64,000 nt of DNA from Mycobacterium sp. IS-836 (GTDB taxonomy: Bacteria > Actinomycetota > Actinomycetes > Mycobacteriales > Mycobacteriaceae), in contig NZ_MBEU01000037.1 of NCBI RefSeq assembly GCF_001954275.1, positions 46,594 to 110,593 on the forward strand, in the 5' to 3' direction. Numbering within the stretch: position 1 is the stretch's first letter; each line of letters begins with the position of its first letter. The position numbers and the translations under genes were made by a program. Positions 24,691 to 33,287 of the stretch are shown here, in pieces. The notes under the pieces were generated by a model. It saw only the letters and a program-made list of their open reading frames with translations. It had not been told where the DNA came from and ran no database searches.

Positions 24691-25955
24691 GCCCAATGCG
24701 GACCAGCCAACTGCGACACGGGAAACCAATGGCGGCGCTGCTCGCCGCTGCTCTGCTGGGCTGCAGCCACACGACCACGGCGGGCACCGCGCGTCCGGCG
24801 CCCCAATCGCCCTCGGGCCCTTCGGCATCGGTGAACGTACCCCTGCTCGACCCGGGCAATTACCCGATCGTCCCGCAGTCGCCGCTGGGCAATGCCGGTT
24901 CGGACCACGACGGCCGGCTCATCGAGGGCAGGCGCATGGCCGACTATGTCGTCGGTCCGTGGCAGGCCGACGCGGGGCTGTCCACCCGGGGATCCAGCAG
25001 CGCGGCCGTAGTGATCGAGGACTACCAGCAGCTCTCCCACGTGATGTGGACGCCGATTCTGGGCGGTGCCTATGGCTTGCCCTTCGTGGTCGGGTTTATG
25101 TCCGAGCGACAAGGCCCGGGCCCGGATTCACAGATGTTGCTGCGCAACGCGGTGCTGCGGTTTGCGGGTCCGGCCGCGGCATCGGCTGCGGCCCAAGGGA
25201 TGTACGGGAAGGCGATGGCGATGCCCCGCGTTCCCAGCGCCACGCCCATCGTCACTGAACCCGAGCGCGCGGTCCCGGTCCCCGGCCATCCCGATGCCAC
25301 CGCGGCGCTGCTGACCTTCCAGGAGGGCCCCCAGACGGTCCGCGAACTGAGCGTTTTCACCGCGCACGGTCCCTATGTTCTGGTCCAGGTCGCCCGGTGT
25401 CCCGCCGGCGCCGACTGCGAAGCTCCGCTGGCCGCGCGTAGCCTCGACCTTCAGATTCCATTGATCGACAAGTTTTCGCCGACTTCCGCCGACCAGTTCG
25501 CGGCGCTTCCCAGGGATCCCACCGGGCTGGTCGCCCGCACGCTGCCGCTGCCGCCCGATCAGGGCACCTCCACGACCGGGGCCACCTACCAGGTAGCGGG
25601 CGCGTTGCATCTGGAAGACAACCCCGCGCGAATCGGTCCCGCCCTGACGACCGCGGGTGTCGATCTCGTGTCGACCAGCCTGACGACCGTGTATCAAGCC
25701 AAGGACGCCGCGAGCGCGCAGACCTTGTCGCAGGCCTACAGCGACGCCGTGGCGGCCACCGCCGCGGCGCAAGGCGCCGCACCGGTGCCGGGGCTACCGC
25801 AGAGCCGTTGCACCAGGGTCGCCGGGGCCAGCGGGTTGGTGCCGCACTTCTGGTGCCTGGCGGCCGCCGGCCGCTACGCCATCAAAGCCGTTGCCCGCCA
25901 ACTCGATACCGCACATCAACAGATCGCGGCCCAATATCGCATGCTGACCGGATAG
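24687..25955 (+). CDS. Exported lipoprotein (DUF7373-like)
   Basis: A 422-residue protein with a clear lipobox (MAALLAAALLGCS; Cys near residue 26). The mature protein resembles mycobacterial lipoproteins of the DUF7373 kind: VPLLDPGNYPIVP, ADYVVGPWQADAGL and a two-domain repeat ending in CTRVAGASGLVPHFWCLAAAGRYAIKAVA. Start candidates are the ATG in the ATGA overlap (24687) and internal Met codons at positions 4 and 15; the coupling overlap favours the first. The family has no established function. The cluster suggests an envelope role under kinase control. Confidence 0.82.
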   Translation: MSPMRTSQLRHGKPMAALLAAALLGCSHTTTAGTARPAPQSPSGPSASVNVPLLDPGNYPIVPQSPLGNAGSDHDGRLIEGRRMADYVVGPWQADAGLSTRGSSSAAVVIEDYQQLSHVMWTPILGGAYGLPFVVGFMSERQGPGPDSQMLLRNAVLRFAGPAAASAAAQGMYGKAMAMPRVPSATPIVTEPERAVPVPGHPDATAALLTFQEGPQTVRELSVFTAHGPYVLVQVARCPAGADCEAPLAARSLDLQIPLIDKFSPTSADQFAALPRDPTGLVARTLPLPPDQGTSTTGATYQVAGALHLEDNPARIGPALTTAGVDLVSTSLTTVYQAKDAASAQTLSQAYSDAVAATAAAQGAAPVPGLPQSRCTRVAGASGLVPHFWCLAAAGRYAIKAVARQLDTAHQQIAAQYRMLTG

Positions 25956-25970
25956 CCGGACCGCGTTAAG

Positions 25971-25990
25971 GAGCGTTGAGGAGCGTTGAG
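25971..25990 (+). repeat. 10-bp tandem duplication of a ribosome-site-like sequence
   Basis: GAGCGTTGAG is repeated twice and is followed by GAGG, giving several AGGAG-type sequences in front of the GTG at 26003. Confidence 0.7.
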
Positions 25991-26002
25991 GAGGCAGCTG
26001 GG

Positions 26003-27022
26003 GTGACCGACCCTCAGGATCCGTTCGGGGACAACCCTTTTACGTACGACCCGCTGGGTCGCGTCCCCTTCACGGGCCCGTCCGCCCCGCCGCCGGGCTT
26101 CCCGCCGCCAATCTTCACGCCACCGCCGACGCAACCGCCGTACCCGCCCCGCGTCAACGCCTTGGCGACGCTGTCGGTGGTGTTCGCGTTCGTGTTCGCC
26201 CCCGCGGGCGCGATTCTGGGGCACCTGGGGCTGGCGCAAATCCGGCGCACCGGTGAGCTTGGCCGTGACCGCGCCCTGGTCGGGGTGGTGCTGTCGTATT
26301 CGTTCATCACGATGGCGATCCTCGCCCTCGTCGGATGGGCCACCCTGACGGCGTTCCCGTCACGCCAGAACGCGGCACCGCCGAGTTCCGCAACCACCAC
26401 CACCGCTACGGTGCCGCCACGACCCACCGTGGCGCCGGACAAGATCAGCACGCTGCTGCCCAATCTCGAGGACCTCAAACAGATCACCACCGACGAAAAT
26501 CTGCGGCCCGGTCAAACGTGGGACCGGCCCATCAAGTCCGACAGGGAGGCAAGCATCGACCGGCCCGAGTGCTGGGAAAGCGTCATCCCCGGGGCCCCGG
26601 AGGCCTACAACGCGATCGTGCGCTACCACGCGGCCGAATTCGACGACACCCGTAGCTTCCTCAAATCGACCCAAGTCATGCAGGCCGTCGCCGCGTTCTC
26701 CGATCAGAATGCGGCCCAAGCGCAACTGGCGACACTGCTCGACGGTTGGCGCCAATGCGGCGGGACAACCGTGACGGTGACGGACCGCAGCGGACCGTCG
26801 TACCCCCTTTCCCTGAGCGCCCCCGCCGACGCCGGCAACGGCATCACGACGATGGACCTGACGCCGAAGGGATTGAAGGTGTGCTTCGTCCGCGCACTCG
26901 CCGCCAAGGCCAACGTCGTCATCGACCTCGAGGTAACCAACCTCGGCAGCACCGACGTCGGCGCCGCCCGGCAGACGGTGGTGAGCATCGCCAACTACAT
27001 CCTCAACAAGATCCCCGGCTAG
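26003..27022 (+). CDS. DUF4190 plus PknH-sensor-like membrane protein
   Basis: A 339-residue protein. It has a Pro-rich cytoplasmic N-terminus (PPGFPPPIFTPPPTQPPYPPR), then a DUF4190-type double transmembrane segment (VNALATLSVVFAFVFAPAGAILGHLGLAQIRRTGELGRDRALVGVVLSYSF, given in parts) and an outer domain of ~190 residues resembling the sensor of the neighbouring kinase (QVMQAVAAF ... LLDGWRQCGGTTVTV). Only three Cys are present (PECW, RQCG, KVCF), so one of the two PknH disulfides is missing. GTG 26003 has a GAGGAGG site. It may compete for or share the ligand of the kinase. Confidence 0.82.
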   Translation: MTDPQDPFGDNPFTYDPLGRVPFTGPSAPPPGFPPPIFTPPPTQPPYPPRVNALATLSVVFAFVFAPAGAILGHLGLAQIRRTGELGRDRALVGVVLSYSFITMAILALVGWATLTAFPSRQNAAPPSSATTTTATVPPRPTVAPDKISTLLPNLEDLKQITTDENLRPGQTWDRPIKSDREASIDRPECWESVIPGAPEAYNAIVRYHAAEFDDTRSFLKSTQVMQAVAAFSDQNAAQAQLATLLDGWRQCGGTTVTVTDRSGPSYPLSLSAPADAGNGITTMDLTPKGLKVCFVRALAAKANVVIDLEVTNLGSTDVGAARQTVVSIANYILNKIPG

Positions 27023-27052
27023 GGGTCACACTCGAAGCCCTAGGGTGAACCC

Positions 27053-28021
27053 ATGAAGTATCTCGATGTCGATGGAGTGGGACGGGTCAGCCGGATTGGG
27101 CTGGGGACGTGGCAGTTCGGCTCGCGCGAGTGGGGCTATGGCGACAGTTACGCCTCCGGAGCCGCGCGTGACATCGTGCGCCGGGCCCTCGAGCTGGGGG
27201 TGACGCTGTTCGACACCGCCGAGGTGTACGGACTGGGCAAGAGCGAGCGGATCCTGGGCGAGGCGCTCGGCGACCAGCGCGCCGAGGTCGCGGTGGCCAG
27301 CAAGATCATGCCCGTGGCCCCCTTCCCCGCAGTGGTCAAGCAGCGCGAGCGCGCCAGCGCGCGCAGGTTGGGGCTGGACCGCATCCCGCTCTACCAGATC
27401 CACCAGCCAAACCCGGTGGTCCCCGATTCGGTGATCATGCCGGGGATGCGCGACCTGCTCGATGACGGAAAGATCGGCGCCGCAGGCGTTTCCAACTACT
27501 CGCTGGCGCGGTGGCGCAAGGCCGACGCCGCGCTCGGGCGGCCGGTCATCAGCAACCAGGTACATTTTTCGCTCGCCCACCCCGGCGCGCTGGAGGACCT
27601 AGTGCCCTTCGCCGAGCGCGAGAACCGCATCGTGATCGCCTACCAACCGCTGGAGCAGGGGCTGCTGGGCGGCAAATACGGCGTGGACAACCGTCCCGGC
27701 GGCGTCCGCGCGGTGAACCGCTACTTCGGCACCGAGAACCTGCGCCGCATCGAGCCGCTCTTGCAGACGCTGCGCGACGTCGGGACCGAGGTCGACGCCA
27801 GGCCGGCGCAGGTGGCGCTGGCCTGGCTGATCAGCCTGCCGGGCGTCGTGGCCATCCCCGGCGCGTCCAGCGTCGAACAGCTCGAGTTCAACGTCGCCGC
27901 CGCCGACATCGAGCTGTCGCCGGATTCCCGCGACGCCCTCACCGACGCGGCGCGCGCGTTCCGGCCGGTGTCGAACGGGCGATTTCTGCTCGACAAGGCC
28001 CGCGAAAAGTTGGGGGTGTAG
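27053..28021 (+). CDS. Aldo/keto reductase
   Basis: A 322-residue (beta/alpha)8 NADPH-dependent carbonyl reductase. VSRIGLGTWQFG, ALELGVTLFDTAEVYGLGKSERILG (catalytic Asp and Tyr), AVASKIMP (Lys) and YQIHQPNP (His) give the tetrad. NYSLARWRKAD, VISNQVHFSL and VVAIPGASSVEQLEFNV are the C-terminal NADP-binding segments. The start ATG lies 30 nt after the sensor-protein stop. Substrate not predictable. Confidence 0.92.
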   Translation: MKYLDVDGVGRVSRIGLGTWQFGSREWGYGDSYASGAARDIVRRALELGVTLFDTAEVYGLGKSERILGEALGDQRAEVAVASKIMPVAPFPAVVKQRERASARRLGLDRIPLYQIHQPNPVVPDSVIMPGMRDLLDDGKIGAAGVSNYSLARWRKADAALGRPVISNQVHFSLAHPGALEDLVPFAERENRIVIAYQPLEQGLLGGKYGVDNRPGGVRAVNRYFGTENLRRIEPLLQTLRDVGTEVDARPAQVALAWLISLPGVVAIPGASSVEQLEFNVAAADIELSPDSRDALTDAARAFRPVSNGRFLLDKAREKLGV

Positions 28022-28029
28022 GCCGGGTC

Positions 28030-28809
28030 TCAGGAGTGCGCCGTCTCCGCGAACGCCGGGGGGCTGGCGGGCGCGCCCCGTGCCACCACGACAGGCATCG
28101 ACGTCGTCGCGTTGGTGCGCAGGATCGTGTGCACCACGTCGATGAGGTCCTCGACCGGCATCAGCTTGCCGGGCATGCATCCGCGGGACGCCCACAATGG
28201 GGCGGCCTTCATCGCGAGGTCCATGTCCCAGCCGGTGGTCATGCCCGTCGCCGCGTCGCCCTCGCCGCCTCCGCACTCCCCCACGATCAGGTTGGTGAAT
28301 CCGACGTCGGGGTGTTCGGCCCGCCAGGCCTCCACCAGTCGTTCGAGGGCCGCCTTGCTGACGCCGTAGGCGCCGAGCCCCGGCCAGGGCGGCCCGAAGG
28401 TACCGGCGTCGGAGGCCAGGTAGACCACCTTGCCCGTCGACTCGGTCAGGTGCGGCATCGCCGCCGCCGTGACCAGCGCGGCACCGATCACGTTGGTGTC
28501 GAAGACGCGCCGCCACGTCTCGGCATCGGTATCGACCATGCGGACCAGCGGGCCGATGGCGGGTGTGTACACCAGGTTGTCGATGCCGCCGAACGCGTCC
28601 GCGACAGTGGCGATCGCGGACCGGCAGGAGGCCTCGTCGGTGACGTCGCATTCGACGGCGATCGCAGCCGACCCCGCCTCCTTCGCGGCGGCCTCGATAC
28701 GCTCTCGGCGGCGGGCGAGCAGCGCGACTTGATCACCTCGTTGCGCCAGGCCAACGCCTATGCAGCGCCCGAGTCCACTCGAGGCGCCGACCACCACTGT
28801 CCTTGACAT
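28030..28809 (-). CDS. SDR family oxidoreductase
   Basis: A 259-residue short-chain dehydrogenase. TVVVGASSGLGRCIGVGLAQRGDQVALLARR is the NAD(P) motif, YTPAIGPL replaces NAG, and VVYLASDAG (Ser) with AYGVSKAALERLVEAW (Tyr-x-x-x-Lys) form the catalytic set. It ends with an unusual GECGGGEGDAATGMTTGWDMDLAMKAAPLW loop. ATG 28809 (MSRTVV) is chosen over the in-frame upstream ATG because it has GGGTGA in front and places the Rossmann strand at the N-terminus. Convergent with the aldo/keto reductase. Confidence 0.88.
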   Translation of the reverse strand: MSRTVVVGASSGLGRCIGVGLAQRGDQVALLARRRERIEAAAKEAGSAAIAVECDVTDEASCRSAIATVADAFGGIDNLVYTPAIGPLVRMVDTDAETWRRVFDTNVIGAALVTAAAMPHLTESTGKVVYLASDAGTFGPPWPGLGAYGVSKAALERLVEAWRAEHPDVGFTNLIVGECGGGEGDAATGMTTGWDMDLAMKAAPLWASRGCMPGKLMPVEDLIDVVHTILRTNATTSMPVVVARGAPASPPAFAETAHS

Positions 28810-28851
28810 ATTCACCCACTTCTGTAACGCAGCCGATGCACGCACAGCGTA

Positions 28852-31017
28852 TCAGCGTGGGTTCAGCCCACCGGGTTCCCGCTCCGCGTGCAGCACCACG
28901 GCGGTGTGCGCGTCCACGGTGAGCGTGCCTCCCCCGGGCACTTCCTCCGCGGGCGTCTCCTCCTCGGGCCCGGTGTACACCGCCAGGCGCCAGGCGCAGC
29001 CGAATTCCTTTGGCGGAAGGGTGAATTCGATCGGTTCGTAGTGGGCATTGAAACACAGCAAGAACGAGTCGTCGATCACGCGCTGGCCCCGGGCATCGCG
29101 GTCGGGAATGCCGTCGCCGTTGAGAAACACCGCGACGGACTTGGCAAAACTCGCCTCCCAGTCCTCCTCGGCCATCTCGGCGCCGTCGGGGGTGAACCAC
29201 GCGATATCGGGCAGGCGGTCCTGGCCACGGCGGCCCACCGGCTTGCCGGAAAAGAACCGCCGCCTGCGGAAAACCGGGTGGTTCGCGCGCACGGCCGACA
29301 CCGCACGGGTGAACTCCAGCAGGCCGGCATCGGCGTCAGCCCAATCGATCCAGGTCAGCTCGTTGTCTTGGCAGTAGCCGTTGTTGTTACCACGTTGCGT
29401 GCGACCGAGTTCGTCGCCGTGGCAGATCATCGGCACCCCCTGGGACAACAGCAGGGTGGTCAGGAAGTTGCGCTGCTGACGGGAACGCAGGTCGTTGATC
29501 TGCCCGTCGTCGGTGGGCCCCTCCGCACCGCAGTTCCACGACCGGTTGTGGCTTTCGCCGTCGTTGTTGTCCTCGCCGTTGGCCTCGTTGTGCTTCTCGT
29601 TGTAGGAGACCAGGTCGCGCAGCGTGAAGCCGTCGTGCGCGGTGACGAAGTTGATCGATGCGACGGGGCGTCGCCCGGTGTGCTCGTAGAGGTCGGCCGA
29701 CCCCGAGAGGCGGTAGGCGAATTCGTCGAGCGTGGCGGGCTCCCCGCGCCAGAAGTCACGAACGGTGTCGCGGTACTTGCCGTTCCACTCCGTCCACTGG
29801 GGCGGGAAATTGCCCACCTGGTAGCCGCCCGGCCCGACGTCCCATGGTTCGGCGATGAGCTTGACCTGGCTGACCGTTGGATCCTGTTGCACGAGTTCGA
29901 AGAACGCCGCCAGCCGGTCGACGTCGTAGAACTCCCGGGCCAGCGTCGCGGCGAGGTCGAACCGGAAACCGTCGACGTGCATCTCGGTCACCCAGTAGCG
30001 CAGCGAATCCATGATCAGCTGAAGTGAGTGCGGATGCCCAACGTTGAGGCTGTTCCCCGTGCCGGTGTAGTCCATGTAGTACCGCTTGTCGTCGTCGACC
30101 AGGCGGTAGTACGCAGGGTTGTCGACCCCGCGCATCGACAGGGTCGGGCCCAGGTGGTTGCCCTCCGCGGTGTGGTTATAGACGACATCGAGGATGACCT
30201 CGATCCCCGCCTCATGCAGATCGCGGACCATCGCCTTGAACTCCTGCACCTGCCCTCCCGGCGAGGTGGCGCTGGAATACTTCGTGTCCGGTGCGAAGAA
30301 GCCGATCGTGTTGTAGCCCCAGTAATTGTTGAGGCCCTTGTCGATCAGGGTGGAGTCATTGGCGAAGTGGTGCACCGGCATCAGCTCGATCGCGGTGACG
30401 CCGATGCTCTTGAGGTGCTCGATGATCGCCGGGTAGGCCACCGCGGCGTAGGTCCCGCGGATCTGTTCGGGGATGTCCGGGTGCGTCTTGGTCAGGCCCT
30501 TGACGTGCGCCTCGTAGATGACGGTGTCGGCGTACTCGTGACCCGGCGGGCGGTCGTAGCCCCAGTCGAAGAACGGATTGATCACCACCGACTTGGGCAT
30601 GCTGGAGGCGGAGTCGACGTCGTTGCGGCTATCGGGATCGCCGAAGTTGTAGCCGAATAGCGACTGGTTCCAATCGAAGCTGCCGTCGATGGCCTTCGAA
30701 TACGGGTCCAGCAATAGCTTGTTCGCATTGCACCGCAGTCCCGCTTCCGGCTGGTACGGACCGTGCACGCGATAGCCGTAGCGCTGGCCCGGCTCGATGC
30801 CCGGCAGGTAGCCATGCCAGACGAACGAGTCGACCTCGGGCAGCGCGATCCGTGTCTCGGCACCCACGTCGTCGAACAGGCAAAGCTCGACCCGCTCGGC
30901 CACCTCGCTGAACACCGCGAAGTTGGCCCCCGCTCCGTCGTACGTGGCGCCCAGCGGATACGCCTTGCCGGGCCACAATTCACCGGTGGGCGTGGGGGCG
31001 GAGGGTGCTGCGGTCAT
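28852..31017 (-). CDS. glgX: Glycogen debranching enzyme GlgX/TreX type
   Basis: A 721-residue GH13 isoamylase-type enzyme that hydrolyses alpha-1,6 branches of glycogen or maltodextrin. Order: N-terminal CBM48-like domain (YPLGATYDGAGANFAVFSEVAERVELCLFDD), then the TIM barrel with DVVYNHTAEG, MHVDGFRFDLAATLARE (nucleophile Asp), LIAEPWDVGPGGYQVG (acid/base Glu) and FVTAHDGFTLRDLVSYNEKHN (transition-state Asp), and a C-terminal beta domain. A full-match SigF-like promoter ends 11 nt before the ATG, so the message would be nearly leaderless. With the GH15 enzyme at 35.7 kb it could feed glycogen or trehalose turnover under stress. Confidence 0.95.
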   Translation of the reverse strand: MTAAPSAPTPTGELWPGKAYPLGATYDGAGANFAVFSEVAERVELCLFDDVGAETRIALPEVDSFVWHGYLPGIEPGQRYGYRVHGPYQPEAGLRCNANKLLLDPYSKAIDGSFDWNQSLFGYNFGDPDSRNDVDSASSMPKSVVINPFFDWGYDRPPGHEYADTVIYEAHVKGLTKTHPDIPEQIRGTYAAVAYPAIIEHLKSIGVTAIELMPVHHFANDSTLIDKGLNNYWGYNTIGFFAPDTKYSSATSPGGQVQEFKAMVRDLHEAGIEVILDVVYNHTAEGNHLGPTLSMRGVDNPAYYRLVDDDKRYYMDYTGTGNSLNVGHPHSLQLIMDSLRYWVTEMHVDGFRFDLAATLAREFYDVDRLAAFFELVQQDPTVSQVKLIAEPWDVGPGGYQVGNFPPQWTEWNGKYRDTVRDFWRGEPATLDEFAYRLSGSADLYEHTGRRPVASINFVTAHDGFTLRDLVSYNEKHNEANGEDNNDGESHNRSWNCGAEGPTDDGQINDLRSRQQRNFLTTLLLSQGVPMICHGDELGRTQRGNNNGYCQDNELTWIDWADADAGLLEFTRAVSAVRANHPVFRRRRFFSGKPVGRRGQDRLPDIAWFTPDGAEMAEEDWEASFAKSVAVFLNGDGIPDRDARGQRVIDDSFLLCFNAHYEPIEFTLPPKEFGCAWRLAVYTGPEEETPAEEVPGGGTLTVDAHTAVVLHAEREPGGLNPR

Positions 31018-31027
31018 GGCGCACTTG

Positions 31028-31053
31028 ATACCCGAGCAGTGAGGTGGTCAAAC
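31028..31053 (-). promoter_or_regulatory. SigF-like promoter of glgX
   Basis: Minus strand GTTT-N16-GGGTAT, full consensus match. The -10 box ends 10 nt before the ATG at 31017. Confidence 0.65.
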
Positions 31054-31085
31054 ACGAGCCCGAAACCGCTTGGCAGACAACGCGA

Positions 31086-32267
31086 TTAGGGCTTGAGCAC
31101 CACCTTGACTGCTCCATCCCGCTTTTTCTGGAATATCTCGTAGCCGTGTGGGGCCTCGTCGAGAGGCAGCACGTGGGTGGCGAAGGTGTCGACGCCGAGC
31201 GGGTCGTCATCGGTGAGCAGCGGCATGATGTCGTCGACCCACCTCTTGACGTTGGCCTGACCCATCCGCAACGTCACTTGCTTGTCGAAGAGGGTGAGCA
31301 TCGGCAGCGGGTCGGCCATTCCGCCGTAGACGCCGATCAGCGAGATGGTTCCGCCGCGCCGGACGATGTCGATCGCGGAGTACAGCGCGCTGAGCCGGTC
31401 CACGCCCGCCGTTTGCATCAGGCGCTTGGCCACCGCGTCCGGCAACACCCCGGTCGCCTGCTGGGCCAGCCGGGCGGCCGGGGAACCGTGGGACTCCATG
31501 CCCACCGCGTCGATCACCGAGTCGGCACCGCGCCCGTCGGTCAGGTCCCGAATCGCATCCCCCAGCGACGTGTCGAGCCGCCCCAGGTCGAGGGTGTGGA
31601 TGCCGCGCTCGGCTGCGCGGGCCAGACGTTCGGCCACCAGGTCGACGGCGATGACGCGGTAGCCGAGGTGATCGGCGATGCGCGCGGCCATGTCCCCGAT
31701 GGGCCCCAGGCCCAGGACGGCTACCGTGCCGCCATCCGGGATGTCGGCGTAGGCGACCGCCTGCCAAGCTGTCGGCAGCACGTCGGAAAGATAGACGAAT
31801 CGCGAATCCGGCGGTCCCACAGGGACTTTGATGTGGGTGAACTGCGCCTGGGGTACCCGCAGCAATTCGGCTTGGCCGCCGGGAATTTCGCCGTAAAGCT
31901 CCGAGTAACCGAACAGCGCCGCCCCCATGCCCTGCTCGCGCACCTGGGTGGTTTCGCATTGCGTGAAGAGTTGATTGCGGCACATGTAGCAGCTGCCGCA
32001 GCAGATCTGGAACGGGATCACGACCCGATCGCCGACCCGCAGCTCGCCCACCTCCTCGCCGACCTCGCGGACGATTCCTATCGGTTCGTGCCCGAGGATG
32101 TCCCCGGGTTTCATGAAGGCCCCGAGGATTTCGTAGAGGTGCAGATCGGATCCGCAGATGTTGGTCGAGGTGATCTCGACGATGGCATCGGTCGGCAGCT
32201 CGATCTTCGGGTCGGGCACCGATTCCACGCGCACGTCGCGTTTCCCGTGCCAAGTGACAGCTTTCAT
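31086..32267 (-). CDS. Zinc-dependent alcohol dehydrogenase (formaldehyde-dehydrogenase-like)
   Basis: A 393-residue MDR-superfamily enzyme. Catalytic zinc ligands: STNICGSDLHLYE (Cys) and ILGHEPIGIVREVG (His-Glu). Structural zinc: ICCGSCYMCRNQLFTQCE. NAD-binding: VAVLGLGPIGDMAARIADHLGYRVIAVD. The long loop between the domains and SDVLPTAWQAVAYADIP match glutathione-independent formaldehyde dehydrogenase-like proteins common in mycobacteria. The ATG 32267 is used; upstream open frame belongs to the ANTAR gene region. Its own full-match SigF-like promoter ends 10 nt before the ATG. Confidence 0.92.
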   Translation of the reverse strand: MKAVTWHGKRDVRVESVPDPKIELPTDAIVEITSTNICGSDLHLYEILGAFMKPGDILGHEPIGIVREVGEEVGELRVGDRVVIPFQICCGSCYMCRNQLFTQCETTQVREQGMGAALFGYSELYGEIPGGQAELLRVPQAQFTHIKVPVGPPDSRFVYLSDVLPTAWQAVAYADIPDGGTVAVLGLGPIGDMAARIADHLGYRVIAVDLVAERLARAAERGIHTLDLGRLDTSLGDAIRDLTDGRGADSVIDAVGMESHGSPAARLAQQATGVLPDAVAKRLMQTAGVDRLSALYSAIDIVRRGGTISLIGVYGGMADPLPMLTLFDKQVTLRMGQANVKRWVDDIMPLLTDDDPLGVDTFATHVLPLDEAPHGYEIFQKKRDGAVKVVLKP

Positions 32268-32277
32268 GAACGGCTGG

Positions 32278-32302
32278 CTACCCGCGGCACGCCGGGCGAA
32301 AC
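32278..32302 (-). promoter_or_regulatory. SigF-like promoter of the Zn-alcohol dehydrogenase
   Basis: Minus strand GTTT-N15-GGGTAG. The -10 box ends 10 nt before the ATG at 32267, so the leader is only a few nucleotides. Confidence 0.6.
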
Positions 32303-32326
32303 GGTACTGGGCTTTCGACGACCGCG

Positions 32327-33064
32327 CTAGCTCGATCGCTTCGACAGTCCCTGGATCACCGCCGTCGGCACTTTGATCGGATGTTCGTTTTCGATCAGCG
32401 CCCGCGCGACGTCGAACAACTTCGTGTTCGATTGCTGCGAGAGCCGGGCCAGCAGATCGAAGGCTTCGACGGCATCCAGGTTGAAGCGTTCCATGATGAC
32501 GCCCTTGGCCTGACCGATGATGTCGCGCGACGCCAGCGCGCTGCGGAATTGATCGTGGCGCCGCATCATCGACCACGCCAGCGCGACGTGCGAGGCGAAA
32601 ATGCCGCCGAGTTCGATTGATTCGTCGATGAATGCGTGCGGATGGTGGGCAAAAAAGTTCAGCGCCGCAGTGAGTTCGTGGCCATCGAACAATTCGAACG
32701 ACAGGATCGACCGGATCGGAGTGTGCGCGAGCGCATATTGCCGATAGCGCGGCCAACGGCGGTCGACGGCCAGATCTGCGACGTGCATGACGTGGTGCTG
32801 CCAAGCGGCCGCGACGCACGGGCCTTCGCCGCATTGGTTCTGGATTTCGTCCAAGTCCACCGGGTAGCGGTGGGTGGCGACCACATTGGTGATCGCGTGG
32901 CCCCGCTCGGCCAGGGTGATCCCGGCGTAGTGGGACCCCGGCACGTGCTGAGTGCCACTCTCGATGAGTTCGCGCAGGCCGGCGCGGGTCTCGGTCCCTT
33001 GGCGGTCAAGACTGGCGACTAATTCCGCTAACTGAGCGACGACCGTGTTGTTGCTGTCGGGCAT
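32327..33064 (-). CDS. GAF-ANTAR RNA-binding regulator
   Basis: A 245-residue protein. Residues ~20-165 form a GAF sensor domain (GSHYAGITLAERGHAITNVVATHRYPVDLDEIQNQCGEGPCVAAAW ... ILSFELFDGHELTAALNFFA, in parts). The C-terminal ~60 residues (ASRDIIGQAKGVIMERFNLDAVEAFDLLARLSQQSNTKLFDVARALIE) are an ANTAR domain, which binds tandem-hexaloop RNA and prevents termination. Such GAF-ANTAR proteins are numerous in mycobacteria. A second ANTAR protein lies at 40.2 kb. The ATG has a GAGGGGGTG site. Confidence 0.93.
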   Translation of the reverse strand: MPDSNNTVVAQLAELVASLDRQGTETRAGLRELIESGTQHVPGSHYAGITLAERGHAITNVVATHRYPVDLDEIQNQCGEGPCVAAAWQHHVMHVADLAVDRRWPRYRQYALAHTPIRSILSFELFDGHELTAALNFFAHHPHAFIDESIELGGIFASHVALAWSMMRRHDQFRSALASRDIIGQAKGVIMERFNLDAVEAFDLLARLSQQSNTKLFDVARALIENEHPIKVPTAVIQGLSKRSS

Positions 33065-33287
33065 GCCATCACCCCCTCAGGAGTGCCGTTGCGGCCTGCC
33101 TCACGATGTCATCGTGGACCTCGGTGGGCGGGGTGGCTACGCAGAAAACGAAGTTCACCATCCAGAAAACGAAGTGGCCGGAAGCGGCCGACCCGGGCTC
33201 CCAGGGCCCCGGCGCGTATTCTCTTGGTGGCTAACGGCTTTCGTGCCAGCTACCGCCCTCGGCGGCGTCCGCCCTACACTCGGGTTG

